Numbered from the stretch's first letter, positions 1 through 9,906 are shown. The stretch: DNA of 64,000 nucleotides from Agromyces terreus (GCF_009749465.1 NZ_WBIS01000001.1:124001-188000), one strand, 5' to 3'. Notes: generated by a model not told the origin, from the sequence alone. Made by a program: numbers and translations.

Positions 1-932
1 AGCGGCGTGGGGAGCTCGCGATCGCGGGCCATCGCGAGCGTCGTCCGGCCGACGCCCGCGATGAGCGCGAGCAGGGCGCCGCAGGCGGCGACGGCCGCCG
101 CGATGCGCACCACGGGGGCCAGCGCCGGCCAGCCGCTCTGTTCGGCGAGATCCGCGAGCGGCGCATCGCCGGCCGTCGCCAGCGACGTCGGACCGAGCAC
201 GAGGAGCAGCACCACCGCGATGGCCGCGTACACGCCGAGCGCGATGCCGAGCGCCGTCCCGATCGCGCGGGGGATCGTGCGCGCGGGGTCGCGCACCTCT
301 TCGCCGAGCGTCGCGACGCGGGCGTACCCGGCGAACGCGAAGAACAGCAGGCCCGCCGACTGCAGCACGCCGAACCAGCCTGCGGCGGGCGCCTCGGCGG
401 GAGGATGCTGCGGGATGCCGGATGCGAGCAGCCCGCCGGCGCCCGCCGCGACGACGAGCCCGAGGACCGCGAGCACGAACGTCACGATCACGGTCGCCGC
501 GCGCGCCGTGCGCGTGACGCCGAGCAGGTCGACACCGGCGAGCACGAGCACCGCCGCCACGGCGACCGGCTTCTGCCACGGCTCCGGAACGAGGTAGCCG
601 GCCGCGGTCATCGCCATCGCGGCGCAGCTCGCGGTCTTGCCCACGACGAAACCCCAGCCGGCGAGGAACCCCGGCCACGCGCCGAGGCGCGCTCGCCCGT
701 AGCGGTAGGCGCCGCCGGACTCGGGGTGGCGTGCGGCGAGCTGGCCGGTCGAGCTCGCGTTCGCGAACGCGACGAGGGCAGCCACGGCGAGCCCGCCGAG
801 CAGCCATGGTCCGGCCGCCTGAGCGGCAGGGACCCACACCGCGAACACGCCGGCGCCGATCATCGAGGCGAGCCCGATCGCCACGGCGTCGCGCAGTCCG
901 AGGCGTCGGGCCAGGGCGGGTCGATCGTCCAC
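1..932 (-). CDS. APC-family amino acid permease, 3' end cut by window edge
   Basis: The reading frame on the minus strand opens with a GTG (VDDRPALARRLGLRDAV) and runs off the window start, so only about 310 residues are visible. The opening has the APC hallmark G-L-A-S-M-I-G-A-G-V-F in the first helix, where backbone atoms contact the substrate amino group in this superfamily. Several hydrophobic helices follow, and a conserved loop near residue 215 reads GYARVATLGEEVRDPARTIP. This marks it as a cytoplasmic-membrane amino acid or polyamine transporter of the APC superfamily. The substrate cannot be read from the sequence. It is divergent from the YbaK-like gene, with 74 bases between them. 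Confidence 0.85.
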   Translation of the reverse strand, partial: MDDRPALARRLGLRDAVAIGLASMIGAGVFAVWVPAAQAAGPWLLGGLAVAALVAFANASSTGQLAARHPESGGAYRYGRARLGAWPGFLAGWGFVVGKTASCAAMAMTAAGYLVPEPWQKPVAVAAVLVLAGVDLLGVTRTARAATVIVTFVLAVLGLVVAAGAGGLLASGIPQHPPAEAPAAGWFGVLQSAGLLFFAFAGYARVATLGEEVRDPARTIPRAIGTALGIALGVYAAIAVVLLLVLGPTSLATAGDAPLADLAEQSGWPALAPVVRIAAAVAACGALLALIAGVGRTTLAMARDRELPTP

Positions 933-1006
933 GTTCGGCACCCTACGGCATCCGGATGTCGCGGCGACGGCTTCGGGGCATCCGCTCGTGTTCGTAGGAT
1001 CGAGGC

Positions 1007-1513
1007 ATGGCCAACACCTCCCATCCCGCGGTCGATCGCGTCGTCGAAGCCCTCGAGCTCCAAGGGCTCTCGCCCGAGATCGTCTGGTTCGACGACGCGG
1101 TGACGACGGCGAGGCTCGCCGCGGACGCGCTCGGAGTCGAGGTCGGCCAGATCGCGAACTCGCTCGTGTTCGCGCTCGATGGAGAGCCGATCCTCGTGCT
1201 CACCTCCGGCGCGCATCGGGTCGACACCGGCTGGTTGGGCGCGCAGTTGGGCGGGGTGCTCGGTCGCGCGTCGAAGGATGCCGTCAAGGAGGCCACCGGG
1301 CAGGTGATCGGCGGCGTCGCGCCCGTGGGACACCCCGGGCCCCTGCGCACGCTCGTCGACGTGGACCTCGACCGCTACGACCAGATCTGGGCCGCCGCCG
1401 GCCACGCCAAGACCGTGTTCCCGACGACGTTCGCCGAACTCGTCCGCATCACGGGCGGCACGCCGCACGCCGTCGTCCCACCGTCGGAGGCGGGTGCCGA
1501 GACGCCCGAGTGA
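1007..1513 (+). CDS. YbaK/EbsC-family aminoacyl-tRNA deacylase
   Basis: At 168 residues this matches the YbaK/EbsC single-domain length. Members hydrolyse mischarged tRNAs, for example Cys-tRNA(Pro), or related substrates. Family features are the segment IANSLVFALDGEPILVLTSGAHRVD near residues 48-70, the GQVIGGVAPVGHP loop near 97-110 that lines the pocket, and the C-terminal stretch WAAAGHAKTVFPTTFAEL. The ATG start follows a short intergenic region downstream of the divergent permease. Assignment to the family is firm. The tRNA or amino acid specificity is not visible. Confidence 0.85.
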   Translation: MANTSHPAVDRVVEALELQGLSPEIVWFDDAVTTARLAADALGVEVGQIANSLVFALDGEPILVLTSGAHRVDTGWLGAQLGGVLGRASKDAVKEATGQVIGGVAPVGHPGPLRTLVDVDLDRYDQIWAAAGHAKTVFPTTFAELVRITGGTPHAVVPPSEAGAETPE

Positions 1514-1666
1514 CGGCGCCCGAGTGACGGCTCGCCCGTTCCGGCAACGCCCCGTTCACGCGAGGCCCCGATCCCGCAACGCCAGGTCCCGCGACGCACC
1601 GATCGCCCGCCGCCCGTGCTCATGCGCTCCACGAGTTCCCACTCCGCAGTCGAGGCCGTTCTCGTG

Positions 1667-1711
1667 GAGACTCTGCCACTGATGCCACCCTGGCATCAGT
1701 GGCAGAGTCTC
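1667..1711. repeat. Perfect 21-bp inverted repeat with 3-base loop
   Basis: The left arm 1667-1687 begins GAGACTCTGCC and ends TGATGCCA. The right arm 1691-1711 is its exact complement, and only CCC separates them. The arms are less GC-rich than the surroundings. No T-run follows on either strand, so it does not look like a typical intrinsic terminator. It could still stop transcription from the YbaK-type gene, act as an operator, or be a mobile-element remnant. Confidence 0.85.
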
Positions 1712-1904
1712 GAGAAGGCGATCAAGGGTCCAGGGCCGTCGCGCGATGGAGCGCCGGCGCATGCCGTCGATCACACGGCGCTTCGGCCCGGACAGCCCGG
1801 CCGGCCCAGCCCAACCCGGCGAGCGTCCTCGGCCTTTCGTGTCGGGGGGAGCTGGCAGAGTGCGGTGCGCCGGAGATGCGGTGCCCGCCGACGGCCTCGA
1901 CGCT

Positions 1905-1966
1905 GACAGCGGGCCCAGCGGGCCCAGCGGGTACAGCGGGTACAGCGGGCACGCGGGCACAGCGGG
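1905..1966. repeat. Seven near-identical 9-base tandem units
   Basis: Units of the form NNCAGCGGG follow each other at 1905, 1914, 1923, 1932, 1941, 1950 (one base short) and 1958. The first two bases vary as ga, cc, ta or ca. The array ends 19 bases before the ATG of the HTH gene, so it lies in its likely promoter or leader. Copy number could vary between strains. Confidence 0.8.
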
Positions 1967-1985
1967 AAGCAGCGAATGGAGCGGG

Positions 1986-2645
1986 ATGCAGAGCGAGAGC
2001 GGATCGGCTCGAGGTGACGACGGTCGCGGTGACGGCGCGTCGAGCGGTCTCGACGCCGCGGGGCTGATCCTGCGGGTGCGACGCTCGCGCGATCTGAGCC
2101 AACGGCAATTGGCCGTGGCGATCGGGATCGCGCAGTCGCAAGTCGCACGGCTGGAATCGGGCGGGCGTCGCCTCGACGTCGATCTGCTCGAGCGCATCCT
2201 CGCCGTGGGCGGCATGAGGATCGCCGTCCTCGACGAGCGCGGTGCCGAGGTGAGCCCGGTTCCGGCCGAGGTGATCCGCGACAACGCCGGCCGACGCTAC
2301 CCGGCGCACCTGGATCCGCGGGTGCCGAGATCGCCGTGGATCGAGGATCACCTCACCGGCCGGCACCGTGTCCCCTCGGCGCCCGCCCGATACCACCACC
2401 GGGCGATCCGCGACGGTCATCGACGCGCCGCCGGCATCGACGCCGTGCGGGGAGGAACGCCGCACCTCCGCGACCACCCGACGTCCCACGAGGTCCAGCG
2501 CGCGATCGTCGAGCGACGCGAGAGCGCAAGAGCCCGCGCACTCGGTCGGCACGAGAGCCTGCTGGATCCGGCGTGCGACTGTCCGCCCGGCTGTTGGGAG
2601 GCGTCGTCGTGCGCGCCAGGTTGCCCATGCCGCTGCGAGACGTGA
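1986..2645 (+). CDS. XRE-type HTH protein with a seven-cysteine C-terminal tail
   Basis: At 219 residues, the protein carries an XRE/Cro helix-turn-helix at about residues 26-80, including LRVRRSRDLSQRQLAVAIGI and QSQVARLESG. The middle is basic and poorly conserved-looking. The last 25 residues hold seven cysteines in the pattern CDC, PPGC, then C, APGC, PC and RC, which resembles a metal-binding knuckle. I chose the ATG at 1986 because it lies just before the HTH and after the tandem repeats, with a weak GGAG at 1978. The frame is open further upstream, but that part is repeat-encoded. It probably binds DNA; targets and ligand are unknown. Confidence 0.6.
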   Translation: MQSESGSARGDDGRGDGASSGLDAAGLILRVRRSRDLSQRQLAVAIGIAQSQVARLESGGRRLDVDLLERILAVGGMRIAVLDERGAEVSPVPAEVIRDNAGRRYPAHLDPRVPRSPWIEDHLTGRHRVPSAPARYHHRAIRDGHRRAAGIDAVRGGTPHLRDHPTSHEVQRAIVERRESARARALGRHESLLDPACDCPPGCWEASSCAPGCPCRCET

Positions 2646-2734
2646 TCGCGACCGGGCGCGCAGCGTCGATCGAAGCGCAGGGCGGCACGCATCGGGTGCG
2701 CCCGGACCGTTGAACCCGTGAACCCCCGACGGGC

Positions 2735-3897
<1,163 letters not shown>

Positions 3898-3901
<4 letters not shown>

Positions 3902-5103
3902 GCGCTGCGTCCTTCGGGCTCGGTCGGCGTGGGCTCGGTCGGCGTGGGTGCGGTCTCGTGCGCGAGCCCGTCGGCCTCGGCGATCGCCCGGCGAAGCGCC
4001 TCGGCGGCCGCCTCGGGCGTCACATCGCCGATCCAGGCGCCCATCGCGGCCTCGGAACCGGCGAGGTACTTCAGCTTGTCGGCCGCGCGACGAGGACTCG
4101 TGAGCTGCAGCATGAGGCGCACCTCGTCGCGGTGCTCGTGCACGGGCGCCTGGTGCCAGGCGGCGATGTAGGGCGTGGGGGTGTCGTAGAGTCGGTCGAC
4201 GCCTCGCAGCAGTCGCAGGTAGAGGCCGGCGAGCTCGTCGCGCTCGGCGAGCGTGGTCGCGGCGAAGTCGGGCACGTGCCTGTGGGGGAGCAGGTGGATC
4301 TCGATCGGCCAGCGCGCGGCGAACGGCACGAACGCCGTCCAGTGCTCGCCCGAGACGAGCACCCGGGGGCCATCGCGCTCGCGCTCGAGGAGGTCGGCCA
4401 TGAGCCCTGGCCCGTAGTCGTCGATGGCCGCGAGCAGCCGCTCGGTGCGGGGGGTCACGTAGGGGTACGAGTAGATCTGCCCGTGCGGATGCGGCAACGT
4501 CACGCCGATCTCGCGCCCGCGGTTCTCGAACGGGAAGACCTGTTCGACGCCGGGCATCGCCGAGAGGGCGGCCGTGCGATGCGCCCACGCCTCGATGACG
4601 GTGCGCGCGCGCGAGCGGCTGAGCGAGCCGAAGGACCCCTCGTGCTCCGGGCTGAAGCACACGACCTCGCAGCGGCCGACCGAGGTGCGGGTGCGTTCGA
4701 GACCCACGCGTCGCAACTCCGCGAGCGTCTCGGCGGGGGAGGCATCCGCGTCTGCGAGGTCGGGGCCGAACGAGGGGGAACGGTTCTCGAAGACGGCGAC
4801 GTCGTAGACGCTCGGGATCTCGGAGGGGTTCTCGGCGGTCTGCGGCGCGAGCGGGTCGAGATGCGCCGGCGGCAGGAACACGCGGTTCTGGCGGGCCGCC
4901 GCGATCGAGACCCATTCGCCGGTGAGCGCGTCCTGGCGCATGTGGGCGTTCGCGGGCCGGGGGTCGAGCGTGCGCGCGTCGATCGCGCGTTCGGGCGGCA
5001 GCGACGAGTCGGCGTCGTCGAAGTAGATGAGCTCGCGGCCGTCGGCGAGCACGGCCGGGCGCACCGCGATGCGGGCGTCGAAGGCGGGTTCTGTGTCGTG
5101 CAC
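3898..5103 (-). CDS. galT: Galactose-1-phosphate uridylyltransferase
   Basis: This 401-residue enzyme exchanges UMP between UDP-glucose and galactose-1-phosphate. The active-site motif LPHPHGQIYSYPY holds the nucleophilic histidine in HPH. Further histidines in IEIHLLPHRHVPDF and AWHQAPVHEH match the metal and substrate ligands of the family. The start is the GTG at 5103. A promoter with a 17-base spacer ends six bases before it, so the transcript is probably leaderless. First gene of the galT-galK operon. Confidence 0.95.
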
Positions 5104-5109
5104 GCGGCA

Positions 5110-5138
5110 ACCCTACGCGCTTTTCGTTTTGCAAACAA
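5110..5138 (-). promoter_or_regulatory. Probable galT promoter giving a leaderless mRNA
   Basis: Reading the minus strand, TTGTTT (-35, 5138-5133) is followed by a 17-base spacer and TAGGGT (-10, 5115-5110). The GTG of galT starts only seven bases past the -10 box, so transcription would begin at or next to the start codon. No ribosome binding site is present. The first TTTTGCAAAC box overlaps the -35 and the spacer. Confidence 0.55.
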
Positions 5139-5159
5139 GCTGGTTTCGTATTGCAAAAT
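5127..5159. promoter_or_regulatory. Probable DeoR operator: two TTGCAA boxes 22 bp apart
   Basis: TTTTGCAAAC (5127-5136) and ATTGCAAAAT (5150-5159) are two palindromic boxes whose centres are 22 bp apart, about two helical turns. They lie in an AT-rich island between galT and the divergent DeoR gene. Both promoters would be covered. Operators with repeated boxes are usual for DeoR-family sugar regulators. Binding by the neighbour is inferred. Confidence 0.6.
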
Positions 5160-5185
5160 GGCCCGCCGTGGTCGAGGATGCCGAT

Positions 5186-6031
5186 ATGACGGATGTCGCG
5201 ACCGGGCCCCATTCCGCGCTGACCGCGCCCGAACGACGCGAACGCGCGCTCGCCCTCGTCGCCGAACGCGGCTTCGTCCGCGTGGCCGAGCTGAGCGGCG
5301 TGTTCGGCGTCACGACCGTCACCGCGCGCGCCGACCTCGACGCCCTCGAGCGTCAGGGCTCCATCAGGCGCGTGCACGGCGGCGCGGTGCCGGTCTCGTC
5401 GCTCATCGAGGCGGAGCGCCCCGAACGGGAACCGACGTTCGAGGAGGCGCTCGCGGCATCCGTCGAACCGAAGCGCCTCATCGGCGTGCACGCGGCGTCG
5501 CTCGTGCGCAGCGGCCGCAGCATCATCCTCGACGTCGGCACGACGACGCTGCAGATCGCGCGGGCGCTGCGGGCCCGGGACGACCTCGAAGACGTCACGA
5601 TCTTCACGAACGGGCTCTCGATCGCCCTCGAGCTCGAAGCCGAGATCCCGCGCTTCACCGTCGTCGTGACCGGCGGCACCCTGCGCCCGAAGCAGCACTC
5701 GCTCGTGCATCCGCTCGCCGGCTCGATGCTCGAGGAGGTGCACGTCGATCTCGCGTTCATCGGCTGCAACGGGGTCGACCCGGTGCACGGCGTGACGAAC
5801 GCGAACCTGCCCGAGGCGTCCGTCAAGTCGCTCATGCTGCGGGCCGCGGCGCGCTCGGTCGTCGTCGCCGACGCCGCCAAGCTCGGCGAGGTGCATCTCG
5901 GCCGCATCGCCGCGGTCGACGCCTTCGACACCCTGATCACGGATGCCGCGGCGCCGCCGGCGCTCGTCGAGGAACTGCGCGGCTCGGGGCTCGCGACCGT
6001 GATCGCACGAGACCCTAGAGTGGAGGCATGA
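5186..6031 (+). CDS. DeoR/GlpR-family sugar-phosphate-responsive repressor
   Basis: This 281-residue protein has an N-terminal DeoR winged HTH, with RRERALALVAERGFVRVAEL and then FGVTTVTARADLDALERQG at about residues 14-60. A DeoR C-terminal sensor domain follows, with the motifs IILDVGTTTLQIA, FIGCNG and VVADAAKLG that bind phosphorylated sugars in this family. The ATG at 5186 places the HTH at the usual distance from the start. It overlaps galM by four bases and is divergent from galTK, so it most likely controls galactose use. The inducer is probably a galactose-derived phosphate, which is inference. Confidence 0.88.
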   Translation: MTDVATGPHSALTAPERRERALALVAERGFVRVAELSGVFGVTTVTARADLDALERQGSIRRVHGGAVPVSSLIEAERPEREPTFEEALAASVEPKRLIGVHAASLVRSGRSIILDVGTTTLQIARALRARDDLEDVTIFTNGLSIALELEAEIPRFTVVVTGGTLRPKQHSLVHPLAGSMLEEVHVDLAFIGCNGVDPVHGVTNANLPEASVKSLMLRAAARSVVVADAAKLGEVHLGRIAAVDAFDTLITDAAAPPALVEELRGSGLATVIARDPRVEA

Positions 6032-6960
6032 CGCTTCCCACGGGCGAGCAGTTCGTGCTCGAGACCTCGACCGCGAGCGGAGACCTGAGCGCGACCATCA
6101 CCGGCGTCGCCGCGGGCATCCGCGCCCTCAGCCTGAACGGCATCGACCTCGTGCCGCCGTTCGCCGAAGACGCGACGCCGCCGAGCGGCGCGGGCATCGT
6201 GCTGGTGCCGTGGCCCAACCGCATCCGCGACGGCGTCTGGACCGCCGACGGCGTCGAGCACCGGCTCGCGATCACCGAGCCGAAGCACCACAACGCCATC
6301 CACGGGCTGCTGCGCTACACCGAGTACCGCCTCGTCGACCAGCAGCGCGACTCCGTCACGCTCTCGGCGACGGTGTTCCCGCAGCTCGGCTACCCGTACC
6401 TGCTCGAGACGGCGGTGCACTACGAACTCGTCGCCGACGGGCTCCGCGTGACGCACCATCTCGAGAACATGGGCGGCGAGGCGGCCCCGGTCGCGATCGG
6501 AACGCACCCGTACCTGAAGATCGGCGGCGTGCCCACGTCGGATCTGATGCTCCGGCTCGACGCCGCGAGCCACATCGAGGTCGACGAGCGGATGCTGCCG
6601 ACGGGCGAGGTTCCCGTCGACGGCACCGAGTGGGATCTGCGCGACGGGCGCCGCGTCGGCGACCTCCAGCTCGACGACGCCTTCGGCGAGGTCGCGAGCC
6701 GCGACGGCGAGGTGCTGCACTCGCTCACCGCACCCGACGGGCGCAGCGTGTCGATCTGGGCCGACGACGAGTTCGAGTACGTGCAGGTCTTCACGAGCCG
6801 GGCGTTCCCCGGCGAAGAGGGCGACGTGGCCATCGCGATCGAGCCGATGACGGCGCCCGCCGAGGCGTTCAACTCGGGTCGCGGGCTGCGCTGGCTCGAT
6901 CCGGGCGAGGCATGGGAGCTCTCCTGGGGCATCCGCTTCGAGGGCTTCACCGCCGAGTAG
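6028..6960 (+). CDS. galM: Aldose 1-epimerase (mutarotase)
   Basis: This 310-residue protein belongs to the GalM/YphB beta-sandwich family that interconverts alpha and beta anomers of galactose before GalK acts. Visible motifs are VLVPWPNRIRDG and HNAIHGLLRYTEY with the conserved histidine. The second histidine is in IGTHPYLK, and IEPMTAPAEAFN carries the catalytic glutamate region. The ATG overlaps the DeoR stop as ATGA, so both come from one mRNA. This completes the entry of the Leloir pathway. No galE is in the window. Confidence 0.9.
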   Translation: MTLPTGEQFVLETSTASGDLSATITGVAAGIRALSLNGIDLVPPFAEDATPPSGAGIVLVPWPNRIRDGVWTADGVEHRLAITEPKHHNAIHGLLRYTEYRLVDQQRDSVTLSATVFPQLGYPYLLETAVHYELVADGLRVTHHLENMGGEAAPVAIGTHPYLKIGGVPTSDLMLRLDAASHIEVDERMLPTGEVPVDGTEWDLRDGRRVGDLQLDDAFGEVASRDGEVLHSLTAPDGRSVSIWADDEFEYVQVFTSRAFPGEEGDVAIAIEPMTAPAEAFNSGRGLRWLDPGEAWELSWGIRFEGFTAE

Positions 6961-6986
6961 CGGCATCCGCTCGCCCGCGCCGCCGC

Positions 6987-8165
6987 TCAGCCTGTGGTGC
7001 AGGTGCCGGAGTCGACCGCACGGTCGAGCGACCCGGCGTCGCCCGCGAACGCGGTGAGCGTCGAGACGGGAATCGCGAAGCCGACGTTCTCGACGCTCTC
7101 GGACTTCGCGAAGACGACGCCGCCGACCGCCCCGTCGCCCGTGATCACGGGGCCGCCGGAGTTGCCGTGGTCGACGTCGGCCGCGAGGGTCATCACGTCG
7201 CGCGTCGATGATCCGTCGTCCTCGAGGAACGTGACCGGACCGACGGACATCACGCTGCCCGGCCGCAGTTCGAGCGGGCCGCCGAACGGATACCCGGCGA
7301 CGGCGATCTCCGAGCCGGCCGCCGGGTCGGCGATCGGCAGTGCGTCGGCCCCGAGTCCGTCGACGGCGATGACGGCGAGGTCGAGGCCGGCGTCGTAGGC
7401 GACGACCCGTCCGGAGCGGGCGGCGAGCCCGGGTGTCTCGACGACGGGTTCGTCGACGCCCGCGACCACGTGCGCGTTCGTCACGATGCGGTCGGGCGCG
7501 ATCACGAACCCGCTGCCCGACATGGAGACGCCGCATTCGAACGCGGTGCCCGTGATGCGGACCACGGATGCCGCAGCCGCCGTGATCTCGGGATCGTCGA
7601 CGCTGCCCGACGGCACCTGGGGGGCCGCCTCGGGCACCTCGAGCACGTCGACGAGCCACGGCAGCGCCTCGCCGACGGCGGCGGACCGCACCTCGGCGAG
7701 GAATCGCTGCGTGGGCTCGGGGGTGAGGGCGTCGACCGTGGACAGGACTCGCGACCCCGCGATCGCGGGGGAGAGGACGGGGACGCCCATCGCCGAGACG
7801 CCCGACGCGACGAGCATGACGACGAACACGGTGACGACGAGGTTGCCGACCGCGCCGAGCAGCCGGTCGACGACGCCGAGCTTCACGGCGACCGCGCCGC
7901 GCCCGAGCGCCGCGCCGACCGCGCCGCCGATCGAGGCGCCGACGCCGATGAGGAGCAGCGCCGCGCCGAGCGCTGCGGGGGCGCGCCACTCGGGGGCGGT
8001 GACGAGGGCGGTGACCCACGGCATGACGAATGCCGCGGCGGCGGCGCCGAGGACGACGCCGATGAGGCCGGCGGCCGTGCGCAGGAGCCCTGCGCGATAG
8101 CCGTTCGCGATCGCGCCGACGAACACGAGGACGAGGACGAGGTCGAGCACCAGGCTCCAGTCCAT
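6987..8165 (-). CDS. MarP-like membrane serine protease (CvpA domain plus trypsin domain)
   Basis: This is a 392-residue protein. Residues about 1-140 form four hydrophobic helices of the CvpA/colicin V production type. A trypsin-like domain follows outside the membrane. The catalytic triad is visible as His in VTNAHVVAG, Asp in GLDLAVIAVD and Ser in HGNSGGPV. Mycobacterium MarP has the same layout and is needed for acid and oxidative resistance. The ATG at 8165 has a GGAG upstream and begins with MDWSLVLDL; upstream codons lack a site. It is convergent with galM. Confidence 0.85.
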   Translation of the reverse strand: MDWSLVLDLVLVLVFVGAIANGYRAGLLRTAAGLIGVVLGAAAAAFVMPWVTALVTAPEWRAPAALGAALLLIGVGASIGGAVGAALGRGAVAVKLGVVDRLLGAVGNLVVTVFVVMLVASGVSAMGVPVLSPAIAGSRVLSTVDALTPEPTQRFLAEVRSAAVGEALPWLVDVLEVPEAAPQVPSGSVDDPEITAAAASVVRITGTAFECGVSMSGSGFVIAPDRIVTNAHVVAGVDEPVVETPGLAARSGRVVAYDAGLDLAVIAVDGLGADALPIADPAAGSEIAVAGYPFGGPLELRPGSVMSVGPVTFLEDDGSSTRDVMTLAADVDHGNSGGPVITGDGAVGGVVFAKSESVENVGFAIPVSTLTAFAGDAGSLDRAVDSGTCTTG

Positions 8166-8436
8166 GCGGTGCTCCGTTCGTCGGGTCGAGAGGGAAGGCG
8201 GCGTCGTGGGCGGCTCGGGTGCCGCGGGACGGCATGCGCCGCGCACTCAAGCCTGCGGCATCCGCCTCCGAGCATCCTGCGAGCCGCGGGGTCGATGCGC
8301 GAATCCACCATCGCCGGCCCGTCGGCGCCGCTCGCGTTCGTGGGGCCCGCACAATCGGGCGCGCCCCGACGGAGGGGTCGGCTAGCCTCGACACAGCCCG
8401 CGACCGGTCGGGCGATCACACGATGAGGAGTGACCC

Positions 8437-9477
8437 ATGCGCGTCGGCATGTTCCTGAACTACGCAGGCGGATTCCGCGAGGTGGCCGACGAGGTCGTCG
8501 AGCTCGAGCAGGCCGGCGTCGACCTCATCGCGATGCCCGAGGCGTACTCGTTCGATGCCGTCAGCCAGCTCGGGTTCCTCGCGGCGCGCACCTCCCGCAT
8601 CACCCTGGCCTCCGGCATCCTGCAGCTGTACACGCGCACGCCCAGTCTCACCGCGATGACGGCGGCGGGGCTCGACTACGTCAGCGACGGCCGCTTCGAG
8701 CTCGGCATCGGCGCGTCCGGGCCGCAGGTCATCGAGGGCTTCCACGGCGTCAAGTACGACGCGCCCGTGGGCCGCATCCGCGAGATCGTCGACATCTGCC
8801 GTATGACGTGGCGTCGCGAGCCCGTCGTGCACCAGGGACGCAACTACCGCATCCCGCTGCCGGCGGGCGAGGGCACGGGGCTCGGCAAGCCGCTGAAGCT
8901 CATCAACCACCCCGTCCGCGACCGCATCCCCATCTCGATCGCCGCCCTAGGCCCGAAGTCGGTGGAGCAGACGGCCGAGATCGCCGACGGCTGGCTGCCG
9001 ATGTTCTACCACCCCGAGAAGGCGGCGGATGTCTGGGGCGCCGCGCTCGCCGCGGGTGCCGCGAAGCGCTCCGACGAGCTCGGGCCGCTCGACGTGCACG
9101 CGAGTCCGGCGCTCGCCATCACCGATCACCCCGAGGCCGTGCTGCCGCTCGTGAAGCCGCAGCTGGCGCTGTACGTGGGCGGCATGGGCGCACGCGGGAA
9201 GAACTTCTACAACGACCTCATCTCGAGCTACGGGTTCGAGGCCGAGGCCGCGCGCATTCAGGATCTCTATCTCGAGGGTCGCCGCGACGAGGCGATCGCG
9301 GCGGTTCCCGACGAGCTCGTGCGGGCGATCTCGCTCATCGGCACCGCGTCCGAGGTTGCCGATCGCGTCGCCGCGTTCCGCGAGTCGGGGGTGACGACGC
9401 TCGCGGTGACCCCGCTCGCCCGTTCGTCCGCCGAGCGCGTCGCGCTCATGTCGGCGTTCCGCGAGCTCGTCGGCTGA
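8437..9477 (+). CDS. LLM-class F420-dependent oxidoreductase
   Basis: This 346-residue protein has the luciferase-like TIM barrel: RVGMFLNYAGGFREVADEV at the start, then ASGILQLYTRTP and LGIGASGPQVIEGFHG in the middle. These suggest binding of the deazaflavin F420, as in actinobacterial homologues of Rv3520c. The substrate is not known. AGGAG sits eight bases before the ATG. It stands alone upstream of the tRNA/intron patch. Confidence 0.85.
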   Translation: MRVGMFLNYAGGFREVADEVVELEQAGVDLIAMPEAYSFDAVSQLGFLAARTSRITLASGILQLYTRTPSLTAMTAAGLDYVSDGRFELGIGASGPQVIEGFHGVKYDAPVGRIREIVDICRMTWRREPVVHQGRNYRIPLPAGEGTGLGKPLKLINHPVRDRIPISIAALGPKSVEQTAEIADGWLPMFYHPEKAADVWGAALAAGAAKRSDELGPLDVHASPALAITDHPEAVLPLVKPQLALYVGGMGARGKNFYNDLISSYGFEAEAARIQDLYLEGRRDEAIAAVPDELVRAISLIGTASEVADRVAAFRESGVTTLAVTPLARSSAERVALMSAFRELVG

Positions 9478-9865
9478 TCCCGCACGAGATCCGATGTTCG
9501 GGTCGCCAGGTGAAGCTCGGGGCGACGGCGTTGGTCGTTGTACGGCACCCACCGTATGATCGCGCTCTCACAGGGCATCGGAGACAACGGATGTCTCGGC
9601 TCCGCATTTTCTCGAAGAATCCCGGCCGAACCGCTGGTGAAACCGGACGCACCGGCGTACCGTGATGCGTATTCGCACGAGGTCGTGCGAACCAAGGGGA
9701 CACTTGGGGAGGAGCCGCCGGGACGGGAGCGTCCGATCCTCGCTGTGACGGGGTGCGGACCCCCGTCGGGCGGTGCCCCGGTCGAAGTCCGTCTCAGCTG
9801 CTCCGCGAAGCCTCGTCGCGAACCCGTCGCCGGCGCACTGGTACTCCCGATCAGCGGCGCATCGC
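9478..9865. other. 388-base gap without a recognisable gene
   Basis: Open frames exist but show no family motif. Those at the right-hand end owe their apparent protein sequence to antisense tRNA arms. I see no clear RNA gene, promoter or terminator. The gap lies between a conserved metabolic gene and the tRNA fragment, as expected for an accessory insertion site. Confidence 0.5.
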
Positions 9866-9906
9866 GGTGGGCCCCGTGGGGCTCGAACCCACGAATAGTG
9901 CGATGG
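9866..9906 (-). pseudogene. 3' fragment of a second tRNA
   Basis: On the minus strand the T-arm is intact: GTGGG, loop TTCGAGC, then CCCAC at 9876-9892. It is followed by an acceptor strand GGGGCCC, an A and CC. Only about 25 bases separate it from the end of tRNA-Lys, so no room is left for a D-arm and 5' acceptor strand. The sequence is not a copy of the Lys 3' end. It may be a decayed tRNA or the remains of an integration event. The amino acid identity cannot be given. Confidence 0.6.

Larger units (their letters stand above)
1514..1985. other. 472-base gap without a convincing gene
   Basis: The frames that are open here show no family signature and are explained by high GC. What the gap does hold is a perfect inverted repeat at 1667-1711 and a run of 9-base tandem units at 1905-1966, listed separately. 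I see no RNA gene. A promoter for the downstream HTH gene must lie in this gap or within the repeat run, but no clear hexamers stand out. Confidence 0.6.
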
